Positions 16,098 to 22,588 of a stretch of 64,000 nt of DNA are shown piece after piece. Numbering within the stretch: the first letter of the stretch is position 1; the number at the start of each line of letters is the position of its first letter. The translations under genes and the position numbers were made by a program. Source of the DNA: a bacterium (GTDB lineage Bacteria; Krumholzibacteriota; Krumholzibacteriia; LZORAL124-64-63); NCBI GenBank assembly GCA_024231905.1, contig JAAEQC010000092.1, positions 24,726 through 88,725 of the forward strand. Direction: 5' to 3'. Below the pieces are notes generated by a model. The model saw only the letters and a program-made list of their open reading frames with translations, was not told the origin of the DNA and ran no database searches.

Positions 16098-17630
16098 CTA
16101 TTTCGGGATTCGGGCGCGGGGGGATTTCTGGACCACAAGCGGAAACTCCTGCCCGAATGCGTGTAGGATCGGCGGGCTGTAGTGCTCTGGGGGGAGCACG
16201 ATCTTTTCGAGAGTCGATCTCACCTGCATGAGGTCCACAGCCCCGGCGTCCAGGAGCTTGCGAATCAACGCCTCGATCTCGTCGATAGCTACCGGCTTGA
16301 TCGACGCACCTGCACGCTCGAGGCTCGCCCTCGCATCCTCCAGCTTATCCTCAATCTGCCGAAGCTTTTCTACGAGCGCGGATAACGCGCCACCCCCGGC
16401 GGCGATGGCTTCGGATACGCGATCTTGTCGGGCGACGAGTTCGCGGATCTCGGCCTCAATTGGGGCACGTTCCGACGCGCGCCTCCTTGCCCGGTCTAGA
16501 TCCATCTGCGCAAGTCGCCGCGCGACGGCTCTGATGCACTTGGGGCTCTTCGAGGCCGAAAGGCACCATTCCTTGACGGCGTCCTCGAGGTACTCAACTC
16601 GGACGATCCGCTTCGAACCGCAGGGGTGAGGAACATCATACGGCTTGCAGCGGTAGTTTCGGTAGGGCCAGACGCCGCCGGTGACGTTGGCGACGCCCCT
16701 GCACTTGCCGCAGACCACGAGCCCGGAGAGCGGATACAGGCGCTTTGAATTCGGGCCGCGGGGGGTGGATCTCAGATGCTCTTGGACGGCTTCGAATTGA
16801 TCTGGAGAGACGAGACCCTCGTGACGGCCTTCGACGTACTGCACCTTGTCCGGCGAGACCTGGGACCTACCCAGCCGCTTGCCGCCCGGCCCCTTCGGAT
16901 AGACAGGGATGTATCCGAGATACGTCTTCGAACGGCCAATCTCTCGAATCGTGCTTGGTCCAAACAGCCCTGGCTGAACAGAACCATCAGCACGTTTCCT
17001 GGCGCGGGTGTAGATCCGCTCCTTTGTGAGTTGTCTAGCAACTGCTGCCGGAGTCATCCCACGAGATAGCATCACGAATATGCGGCGCAGAGTGGGGGCC
17101 TCCACAGGATCAGGAACCAAGATCCTGCCTGCATTGCCGTCCGCCCAGGTGCGGTATCCGAAAGGTGGGGGGCTGGTCCAGTAGCCCGCCTCGCGCTTCT
17201 TCGCTCGGCCGCGAACGACATTGCGCCGCAGTTTGTCGATGAAGTCCGATGCGCCCATGGACTTCATGAAAAGCGACACCTTGCCCATCATAGCGCCCTG
17301 GTCAAGGAGTCCGTCTTTAGTGTCCGCGAGGTGAACCCCCGCCTTGTAGAGCTGCCCGAGGGCCAAGAGCCAGTCGCCCCAGTCTCGACTGAAACGATCG
17401 AGGTCCCACGTCAGAATGATCCCATCAGCGAAGGAGCCGCTTTCTACGAGATCGAGGACGGCCCCCCAGCCGGGACGTGCCCCTCTTCCAAGGGTTCCAG
17501 AGACCCCGTCGTCCTGGAATTCGCCAGTGATAGCCCACGACTGTTGCTGTGCGTAGGCACGCGCTTCGGCGAGCTGGTCCTCGCAGCTCTTGGGGTTTTG
17601 GCGGTCGCTGGAGTAACGCGCATAAAGCAC
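16098..17630 (-). CDS. Large serine recombinase
   Basis: 510 residues. The N-terminal resolvase domain carries YARYSSDRQNPKSCEDQ, whose Ser is the nucleophile. LTWDLDRFSRD (about 75-85) is the conserved Arg cluster. A recombinase domain follows (about 170-275, PPPFGYRTW...GMTPAAVARQL), then a zinc beta-ribbon with CGKC (about 320) and C-x-n-C later, and a C-terminal coiled coil. Such enzymes integrate phages and elements at short-core attB sites. Start GTG 17630; the - strand neighbour upstream is the terminase remnant, 46 bp away. A likely integrase for the 9410/20465 junction, although it lies in the middle of the element rather than at an end. Confidence 0.92.
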   Translation of the reverse strand: MLYARYSSDRQNPKSCEDQLAEARAYAQQQSWAITGEFQDDGVSGTLGRGARPGWGAVLDLVESGSFADGIILTWDLDRFSRDWGDWLLALGQLYKAGVHLADTKDGLLDQGAMMGKVSLFMKSMGASDFIDKLRRNVVRGRAKKREAGYWTSPPPFGYRTWADGNAGRILVPDPVEAPTLRRIFVMLSRGMTPAAVARQLTKERIYTRARKRADGSVQPGLFGPSTIREIGRSKTYLGYIPVYPKGPGGKRLGRSQVSPDKVQYVEGRHEGLVSPDQFEAVQEHLRSTPRGPNSKRLYPLSGLVVCGKCRGVANVTGGVWPYRNYRCKPYDVPHPCGSKRIVRVEYLEDAVKEWCLSASKSPKCIRAVARRLAQMDLDRARRRASERAPIEAEIRELVARQDRVSEAIAAGGGALSALVEKLRQIEDKLEDARASLERAGASIKPVAIDEIEALIRKLLDAGAVDLMQVRSTLEKIVLPPEHYSPPILHAFGQEFPLVVQKSPRARIPK

Positions 17631-17676
17631 GCACCTTCGAGATGCCGCCCGGCCAAGGGGGCGCCTGCGATTCGCA

Positions 17677-18222
17677 TCAATGCAGGGGATCTGAGTCCCT
17701 TTCCAATTGGGTCTCCAATTCGGCGGCGATCACCTTCATCTGCTCTCCGGAAACGTGCTTGGCTACTATTTTTATAGCATTGCGAATCGCGTCTTTAGCT
17801 TCCTCGGTAGTGATTTCGGGTTTCTCTGGGACATATGCCCCCGTGTGCTTCGCGAGCATGTCGAGACCGCGAAGCGCCACCTGATGGTCACCAGACTCGA
17901 TTGCTTGATTCACGATGCCATTGGTTCGTTGCACTACTGACAACACCGAAAGCTTGCTGAGGGAGATCAACTCTTCCCGTAATTCCCCAATTCATTCTTG
18001 GACCTCCGGCTCCTCAAGGAGCCGAAAGCCCTGGCGCTTCGCGTTCTTGGCCGCATAGCCGGCTCTTCGGGCGGCCTCTGCAGCATTGAATGTTTCGATG
18101 AATGCCAAGCAGAACAGCTCTCGACGGCTCTCTGCGGCGTCTACTCGATCTTCGTTCGTCACAACTAGAGCACCTCCCGAGGTGGACATCGGTTGACGTT
18201 GTTGCGTCGTGTCGATCGTCAC
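17677..18222 (-). pseudogene. Phage terminase small subunit, interrupted by in-frame TGA
   Basis: The first part has the TerS HTH, LFCLAFIETFNAAEAARRAGY...RQGFRLLEEPEV, and stops at TGA 17992-17994. The same frame continues at once with IGELREELISLSKLSVLSVV, ...ALRGLDMLAKHTGAYVPEK and a helical tail to 17677, so one nonsense codon splits one gene. A downstream restart at TTG 17970 could make the C-terminal 97 residues separately. TerS recognises pac/cos DNA; satellites use their own copy to redirect helper-phage packaging. GTG 18222 overlaps the upstream stop (GTGA) and follows GGAGCAAGG. Confidence 0.82.
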
Positions 18223-18623
18223 CCTTGCTCCGACTCCTTCGCGGCCGAGGGCGTCAGCTTGTGGTTGCAGGGGAGCGGGCACCGGCCCTGCCAGTTCCCC
18301 GGGCGCCCACCGTGCGCGATCAGTCTTTCGACCTGAGACAGCAACCGCGCGACCAGGTCACTCGCGTCGAAGCCGAAGTCGTCCTCGCTTTCTGATGTGA
18401 GACCGCAACCGTCATCGACAAGGGAGAGCAGGATGACCTCCGCCAAGAACTCGACCTTCCCCTGCGCTTCCTTGAGTTCATCGATCTCGTGTCCGCACCA
18501 CCCCGGCGAGAGTGCCGCTGCATTCTCCTCGGCGAATCTCTCGATCGTGTGAATCGCTTGGTGAGTCTCGTCGCTTTCGTGGATCGCCTTCGCAGCTTTG
18601 AGTGCTTTGGGCGTGTCTTTCAT
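18219..18623 (-). CDS. Unknown acidic protein of satellite operon
   Basis: 134 residues, mostly helical and acidic: an N-terminal KALKAAKAIHESDETHQAIHTIE stretch, then EIDELKEAQGKVEFLAEVILLSLVDDG and a Cys-containing tail. No family recognised and no membrane segment. Its ATG overlaps the stop of the replication gene (ATGA), and its stop overlaps the terminase start (GTGA), so it is embedded in a coupled operon. Confidence 0.7.
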   Translation of the reverse strand: MKDTPKALKAAKAIHESDETHQAIHTIERFAEENAAALSPGWCGHEIDELKEAQGKVEFLAEVILLSLVDDGCGLTSESEDDFGFDASDLVARLLSQVERLIAHGGRPGNWQGRCPLPCNHKLTPSAAKESEQG

Positions 18624-19651
18624 GAATTACTCCTGTCGTTTGCGGCCGCGACAGCGCCCGCGTGTTCGGCGTCGGCAGGCGTTGTGCCCGCGTCCGCAAT
18701 CAGGGCCTGTAGCCTGGCCCGGAGATAGTCCTGGAGGTCGGGATTCTGACGCTCGATCCAGGCCGCGGCAGCTTCGGCACCGTCTTCGTTGAATTCGAAG
18801 TCGAGGTCTTCGTTGAGCGTGCGGAGCGTAGCTGCGTCGGCCGCAGGGCTCGCGGCCGCGGCGGGCATGCTCACGGGAATGGCCTGCAGGTGAGCTTTGA
18901 GTTGTGACACTTGGCCCCAGCCGATTCTGGCGATGCCGAGATCAGCGGCCACCCCCAGGACGGTGACGCCTCGCTTGCCGGCCATGTCCTCGAGCATGGC
19001 CCGCTGATTCGCGTTCAAGGCATCCGGACGGTCACCTTCGACGAATGTGGCGGGCGGGGGAGCGTCGCCATCCTCCACCCCTCCTTCATCCATGCAGTCC
19101 TCAAGCCCTGCAGTCCTACAGCCATCCTGTTCGGGTGACTGTTGTAGAGACCCTTCGGGAACTGTTTCGGCAAGGGTTGGGAGATGGTCCCCGGCCTTAG
19201 TCTTAAGCTCTTCTAGGAGAACAGGTACGCCTCTGAACTCTTTCTCGGATCTAAGCATCCCGTCGCGCAGTTCGACCAGATAAGCCTCAGAGGCCGGACA
19301 TACGGGGATTGTGCCGAGTTCGCCGGCGATGCCCGCGACCATATTGGGATTTTGGGGTGGGTACCTACTTATGATGCCGGGCAGATAGATCACTTGGTTT
19401 TCTCTGTCCCAGACGATCAGGCCCGCGTCTTGGAGTTCTTGGAGAGCTTCCTGGACGGCCTCATACTTCGCGCCGATTGCGTCCGTAACGGTGCCCGGGC
19501 CGGTAGTCACGAGGCCCAGGAGCTGCGTCATAGGCGGTGCAACGCGAAGAAACATGTACGCTCGGAAGGCCAGGTCGGAGGCGCCGCGGGTCCGGTTAAA
19601 GACCAGAGGCTCGACCTTGCGGTAGCGGGCCACACTGGGCTTCTCGCTCAC
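18620..19651 (-). CDS. Phage-type replication initiator / replisome organizer-like protein
   Basis: 343 residues. The N-terminal ~115 (YRKVEPLVFNRTRG...VQEALQELQDAGLIVWD...IYLPGIISRYPPQNPNMV) looks like the winged-helix domain of phage replisome organizers and DnaD-like initiators. The middle is low-complexity. The C-terminal half carries Ala-rich helices, including NANQRAMLEDMAGKRGVTVLG. It would bind an origin on the element or load helicase; the origin is not identified. GTG 19651 overlaps the stop of a 14-codon upstream ORF (GTGA) and follows GGGAGG. Function is by resemblance only. Confidence 0.6.
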   Translation of the reverse strand: MSEKPSVARYRKVEPLVFNRTRGASDLAFRAYMFLRVAPPMTQLLGLVTTGPGTVTDAIGAKYEAVQEALQELQDAGLIVWDRENQVIYLPGIISRYPPQNPNMVAGIAGELGTIPVCPASEAYLVELRDGMLRSEKEFRGVPVLLEELKTKAGDHLPTLAETVPEGSLQQSPEQDGCRTAGLEDCMDEGGVEDGDAPPPATFVEGDRPDALNANQRAMLEDMAGKRGVTVLGVAADLGIARIGWGQVSQLKAHLQAIPVSMPAAAASPAADAATLRTLNEDLDFEFNEDGAEAAAAWIERQNPDLQDYLRARLQALIADAGTTPADAEHAGAVAAANDRSNS

Positions 19652-19692
19652 GCTGCCGCCTCCCGCTGGAAGTGATCGTCGATTGTATTCAT
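19648..19692 (-). CDS. 14-codon leader ORF
   Basis: MNTIDDHFQREAAA with AAGGAG six bases before ATG 19692. Its TGA (19650-19648) overlaps the GTG of the replication gene (19651-19649). Placement suggests translational coupling that sets initiator dosage; too short to confirm by homology. Confidence 0.4.
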   Translation of the reverse strand: MNTIDDHFQREAAA

Positions 19693-19708
19693 GTGCCGCT
19701 CCTTCGGC

Positions 19709-19888
19709 TTATGCAGCGAGCTTGTCTTCCCTCTGCTGTCGGAAACGCCGCAAATCCTCGAGTACTTGGGCGCCGACCGCGGCCAGTAGGACCGCGGCGG
19801 CCTGCTCATCCGTGAGCTGTTGCACTAGGAAATGCGCAGGTGTAGTTCGCCGATTGACGGGCGAAGGTGGGTGGGCTAGTTTGTCCAT
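19709..19888 (-). CDS. 59-residue unknown protein
   Basis: Begins MDKLAHPPSPVNRR and continues into a predicted helix, QQLTDEQAAAVLLAAVGAQV, ending LRRFRQQREDKLAA. GGAGGG stands five bases before ATG 19888, a strong ribosome-binding site. It sits between the HTH regulator and the replication gene in the same direction. No family recognised; a small helical DNA-processing accessory or regulator is possible. Confidence 0.6.
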   Translation of the reverse strand: MDKLAHPPSPVNRRTTPAHFLVQQLTDEQAAAVLLAAVGAQVLEDLRRFRQQREDKLAA

Positions 19889-19926
19889 TAGAACCCTCCA
19901 GCTTAAGTGAGCGTGCGAGGTTCAAT

Positions 19927-19959
19927 GCGCGGACAGGAGGTACCATCTCCTGTCCGCGC
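19927..19959. other. Strong 13-bp inverted repeat
   Basis: GCGCGGACAGGAG (19927-19939) and its exact complement (19947-19959) with a 7-base loop, between the HTH gene and the 59-residue ORF. No T-run on either side, so a processing site, weak terminator or replication origin hairpin are all possible. Confidence 0.65.
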
Positions 19960-19970
19960 GCTCATTCTGA

Positions 19971-20153
19971 CTATCCAGACGCCAGTCGTTCTACATCTTG
20001 GGCCCTGTACCTGTATGTCCTGGGACCGACCTCCACGCAGCGCAAATTCCCGATGCCCTTACGTCGCCAGCGCGCCAAGGTCCACGGTGAGAGCTTGAGA
20101 ATCTTCGCAGTCTCGCCGGGCGTGAGCAGTTGGATCACTCGGTTCTCATTCAT
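19971..20153 (-). CDS. AlpA/excisionase-like HTH protein
   Basis: 60 residues, almost entirely one MerR-like winged helix: LLTPGETAKILKLSPWTLARW, RRKGIGNL, and the strand-turn RTYRYRAQDVERLASG. The family includes phage excisionases and AlpA-type satellite activators. AGGAG lies about eight bases before ATG 20153. It is the first gene of the - strand operon and the closest gene to the right attachment repeat, which is where excisionases are commonly found. Confidence 0.82.
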   Translation of the reverse strand: MNENRVIQLLTPGETAKILKLSPWTLARWRRKGIGNLRCVEVGPRTYRYRAQDVERLASG

Positions 20154-20379
20154 CTCTCGACTCCTCTGTTGAACCCCTTATGTCGTGCCATATCTCTTGC
20201 AGGGACCAACGCAAAAACGCGCCGGAATCGGCGCGAGATTCGATGATATCTAAATGGACGCTGCGGGAAATCGTCTATTGCACCTCGGGACCGAGGTGCT
20301 AATAGGTTGCAATACACAGACGAGCAGCGAACCGTCGCAAGAGACATAACAAATACTCCGACTCGCACGCTCATGTCCC
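20154..20379 (-). promoter_or_regulatory. Structured 5' leader of the satellite operon
   Basis: About 225 bp between promoter and first gene with no supported gene. It carries a perfect 9-bp palindrome GCACCTCGG-GA-CCGAGGTGC (20280-20299), flanked by ATTGCA and TGCAAT. Further down the transcript comes a hairpin followed by five Ts (20213-20235). The arrangement suggests attenuation or antitermination. Confidence 0.5.
20213..20235 (-). terminator. Leader terminator (attenuator candidate)
   Basis: Read on the - strand: CGCGCCG, loop ATTC, CGGCGCG, then TTTTT. Being upstream of every gene in the operon, it would act as an attenuator. Confidence 0.6.
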
Positions 20380-20408
20380 ACTATACAACCGGGCCAAATC
20401 CAAAGCAA
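20380..20408 (-). promoter_or_regulatory. Promoter of the satellite operon
   Basis: On the - strand TTGCTT (20408-20403), a 17-bp spacer and TATAGT (20385-20380), about 57 bp inside the right end of the element. Confidence 0.65.
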
Positions 20409-20464
20409 GCATCTCGTTCGATCTGCCGTATTTTCTCGGTATTTAGTTAAAGATTAGCCGATCC

Positions 20465-20474
20465 GCCTTGCCGG
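20465..20474. repeat. Right attachment repeat (attR core)
   Basis: GCCTTGCCGG, identical to 9410-9419. The host reading frame resumes here: GCC TTG CCG GAA encodes A-L-P-E. Confidence 0.85.
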
Positions 20475-21256
20475 AAACCCTCTTCGAGAGCGAACTCTTC
20501 GGGCACCGGGCCGGCGCGTTCACCGGGGCGGCCGGGGATAAGAAGGGCCTCCTGTCCGCCGCCGACCGGGGCACCTTCTTCCTGGACGAGATCGGGGACA
20601 TGCCCCAGGCGCTCCAGATAAAACTGCTGCGCGTCATGCAGGAACGCCGCGTCCGCCGCATCGGCGAACTGCGCAGCCGTCCCGTGGATATCCGCTTCCT
20701 GGCCGCCACCCATCGCGACCTGGAGGCCGAGGTGGAGCGGGGGACTTTCCGCCTCGACCTCTTCTACCGCCTGAAGGTGGTGAACCTGGAGATCCCCGCC
20801 CTGCGCCACCGCCCCGAGGACGTGGCCCACCTCTTCGCCTGGTTCCTGCGCCGCAACGGCATCGACGAGGCCGCGCGCCGCATCTCCGAGCGCGCCCTGG
20901 CCACCCTGCAGGCCTGGCGCTGGCCGGGCAACGTGAGGGAGCTCGAAAACGAGGCCCTCCGCTGGTGCGCCCTCCACGGAACCGAGCCCGTCATTCGCTG
21001 CGGGCACCTGTCGGCGGAGATCCAGGCCGCCCGTTCGGGTCGCCAGCACCGGGCTTCGGATCTGGGCACCCTGCGCCCCCTGGACCAGGCCAACGAGATC
21101 CTCGAGCGCTACCTCATACGCAAGGCCATCGCGGCCACCGAAGGACGCAAGGCTGCGGCTGCCAGGCGGTTGGGGTTGTCGCGGCAGGGGCTGTACAAGA
21201 AGATCGCCCGCTACGGCATGTCCGACTTGGTCAAACCGGCGGCCGCCCGCGCGTGA
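20465..21256 (+). pseudogene. Sigma-54-dependent activator, 3' half (interrupted)
   Basis: Continues exactly where 8696-9419 stops: ALPETLFESELFGHRAGAFTGA with the GAFTGA loop that contacts sigma-54, then Walker B GTFFLDEIGD, the sensor region FLAATHRDLE and the arginine-finger segment FRLDLFYRL. The WPGNVRELEN motif and a Fis-type HTH (AAARRLGLSRQGLYKKI) close the protein. It has no start of its own with a ribosome-binding site, so it is silent unless the element leaves. Its stop lies 168 bp before the starch-binding lipoprotein gene, which makes that locus a natural target. Confidence 0.93.
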
Positions 21257-21327
21257 ATATGCCCAGCGGAAAATCCTCAATTCGCGGTTGGCGACGGTAC
21301 GCTCGTGGTCTAATGTCGCCGGTGAAT

Positions 21328-21342
21328 GGGAATGTCCCACGC
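21328..21342 (+). promoter_or_regulatory. Weak -24/-12-like element before the starch locus
   Basis: GG at 21329-21330, ten bases, GC at 21341-21342, the spacing required by sigma-54. However, only these dinucleotides match; TGGCAC and TTGC are not conserved. It overlaps GGGAATGTCCC, which shares TGTCCCAC with the sites upstream of the activator gene. Confidence 0.25.
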
Positions 21343-21424
21343 TCAGGCGTGCTGTTTCGCTCTGTGAAAAGGGCAACGGCGGGGGCCGGACGCTCGCCGC
21401 CGCTCAAGTCGAAAGGAGAGGTTC

Positions 21425-22453
21425 ATGCGCAAGCTTCTTACCATCCTGGCCGCTCTGACGGGTATCGGCCTGCTGGCGGTCATCGGCTGCACCGACGCCG
21501 GCGATCCCGTCTACCCGGCGGCCGCCGGCTTCACGGTCGAAGTTGAAGTGGATGACATGGTGGGTTGGGACAATCTCTACATGAGGGGCACCCTCACCGG
21601 GGGCAGCAACGTCGATCTGACCGCGGACGGCCTGGGCTGGTCGGCCGAGGTCGAAGTGGGCGCCACCGGTGGCTACGGCTACAACCTCTACACCGACGAC
21701 GGCACCAAGGCCGAGGTCGAGGTGGGCGGACCCTACTCGGTCACGGTGGGCGAGGGCGGCAGCGTGACGGGTGACACGGAGGTCGAACTCGACGGCAACG
21801 CCACCGACGGCTTCCGCATCGTCGTCTACAACTACAATCCGGTCTACGACAACATCAAGTTCAAGGGCGCCCTGTGGGATATCGACTGGTCCACGGTGGA
21901 GCGCGACGGTATGTCGGCCGACGGCACGGTCGTCTTCCGCAACGTTCCCGGCGGCCTGGCCGAAGGAATCTACGAGTGGGGCGCCATCCATGACGACGGC
22001 ACCGATCTCGGCTTCTGGCTCAAACCTACGCAGGGGAACTTCGCGGTCACTGTTGGCGCCGGCGGTGCGCTCTCCGGCGACCTCGACTTCCTGATCGAGG
22101 CCCCCGAGCCCGAGACGATCCTCACCCTGAACTGCGACATGACCGCCGCGAGCGGCTTCACCACGGTGCATGTGCGCGGTAGCTTCAACGGCTGGGCCAT
22201 GGCTCCGACGGACCTGGCCGATCCCGATGAGGACGGTATTTGGACGGTCGAATTGGCCGTAGAGCAGGAGGCTGAGATCTTCTTCAAGTTCATCACCGAC
22301 GGTTCGAATTACGAGGAGATTGAGCCGGACAACTGCACCATAGATGAAGACATCGTAGATGATGGTTATACGAACTATAATCGCCGTGTACTGATGGGAA
22401 TCGAGAGCCAGAGTTATTTAGCACCCTGGGCAGCTTGCTCGGCTAGCCGATAG
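21425..22453 (+). CDS. Starch-binding lipoprotein (multi-module)
   Basis: 342 residues. The lipoprotein signal ends LLAVIGC (Cys about 22). Two related beta-rich modules follow (about 35-125 with GWDNLYMRGTLTGG and SVTVGEGGSVTGDTEVEL; 125-225 with YDNIKFKGALWDIDW and AVTVGAGGALSGDLDFL). The third, about 230-310, has the CBM20/48-like VHVRGSFNGWAM...DGIWTVEL...FFKFITDG. It probably tethers starch at the cell surface, the role of SusE/F in Bacteroidetes. Start ATG 21425 has AAAGGAGAGG upstream. The last ~35 codons are unusually A+T rich. It is followed by a strong terminator. Confidence 0.75.
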   Translation: MRKLLTILAALTGIGLLAVIGCTDAGDPVYPAAAGFTVEVEVDDMVGWDNLYMRGTLTGGSNVDLTADGLGWSAEVEVGATGGYGYNLYTDDGTKAEVEVGGPYSVTVGEGGSVTGDTEVELDGNATDGFRIVVYNYNPVYDNIKFKGALWDIDWSTVERDGMSADGTVVFRNVPGGLAEGIYEWGAIHDDGTDLGFWLKPTQGNFAVTVGAGGALSGDLDFLIEAPEPETILTLNCDMTAASGFTTVHVRGSFNGWAMAPTDLADPDEDGIWTVELAVEQEAEIFFKFITDGSNYEEIEPDNCTIDEDIVDDGYTNYNRRVLMGIESQSYLAPWAACSASR

Positions 22454-22472
22454 CCGCTGAATCAGCTGAACC

Positions 22473-22517
22473 AAAGGCGGCCCCTTTTTTTAGCCGGGGC
22501 CGCCTTTATTTTTTTTC
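22473..22517 (+). terminator. Rho-independent terminator
   Basis: AAAGGCGGCCCC (22473-22484), an 11-base loop, GGGGCCGCCTTT (22496-22507), then a T-rich run. It separates the starch-binding lipoprotein from the pullulanase. Confidence 0.9.
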
Positions 22518-22588
22518 CCGAACCGACTAGGATAGGTCCCCCTCCGGGAATCCTCCCGGAGCCACGCTGAAGGCCTGGAGGTCCGACG

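Larger units (their letters stand above)
9420..20474. mobile_element. 11-kb integrative, phage-satellite-like element
   Basis: An insertion of 11,055 bp lies between two copies of GCCTTGCCGG inside a sigma-54 activator gene. Its base composition is lower in G+C than the surrounding host DNA, most clearly at 10200-12000 and 14260-15960. Contents: a tyrosine recombinase, a large serine recombinase, a decayed second serine recombinase, an AlpA/excisionase-like HTH, a replication-initiator-like gene, a broken terminase small subunit, a DprA/PRTase pair and several unknown genes. No capsid, portal, large terminase or tail genes are present, so it is not a complete prophage. The set HTH, replication gene, small terminase and integrase recalls phage-inducible satellites; that class is an inference. 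Confidence 0.88.

Noticed and set aside
20150..20374. 75-codon - strand frame in the satellite leader
   Set aside because: Covers the palindrome and terminator-like hairpin, lacks a ribosome-binding site and has no recognisable features.
9420..20474. Possibility that the insertion is a complete prophage or an insertion sequence
   Set aside because: No capsid, tail or large terminase genes; no transposase or terminal inverted repeats; the only junction repeat is a 10-bp direct repeat.
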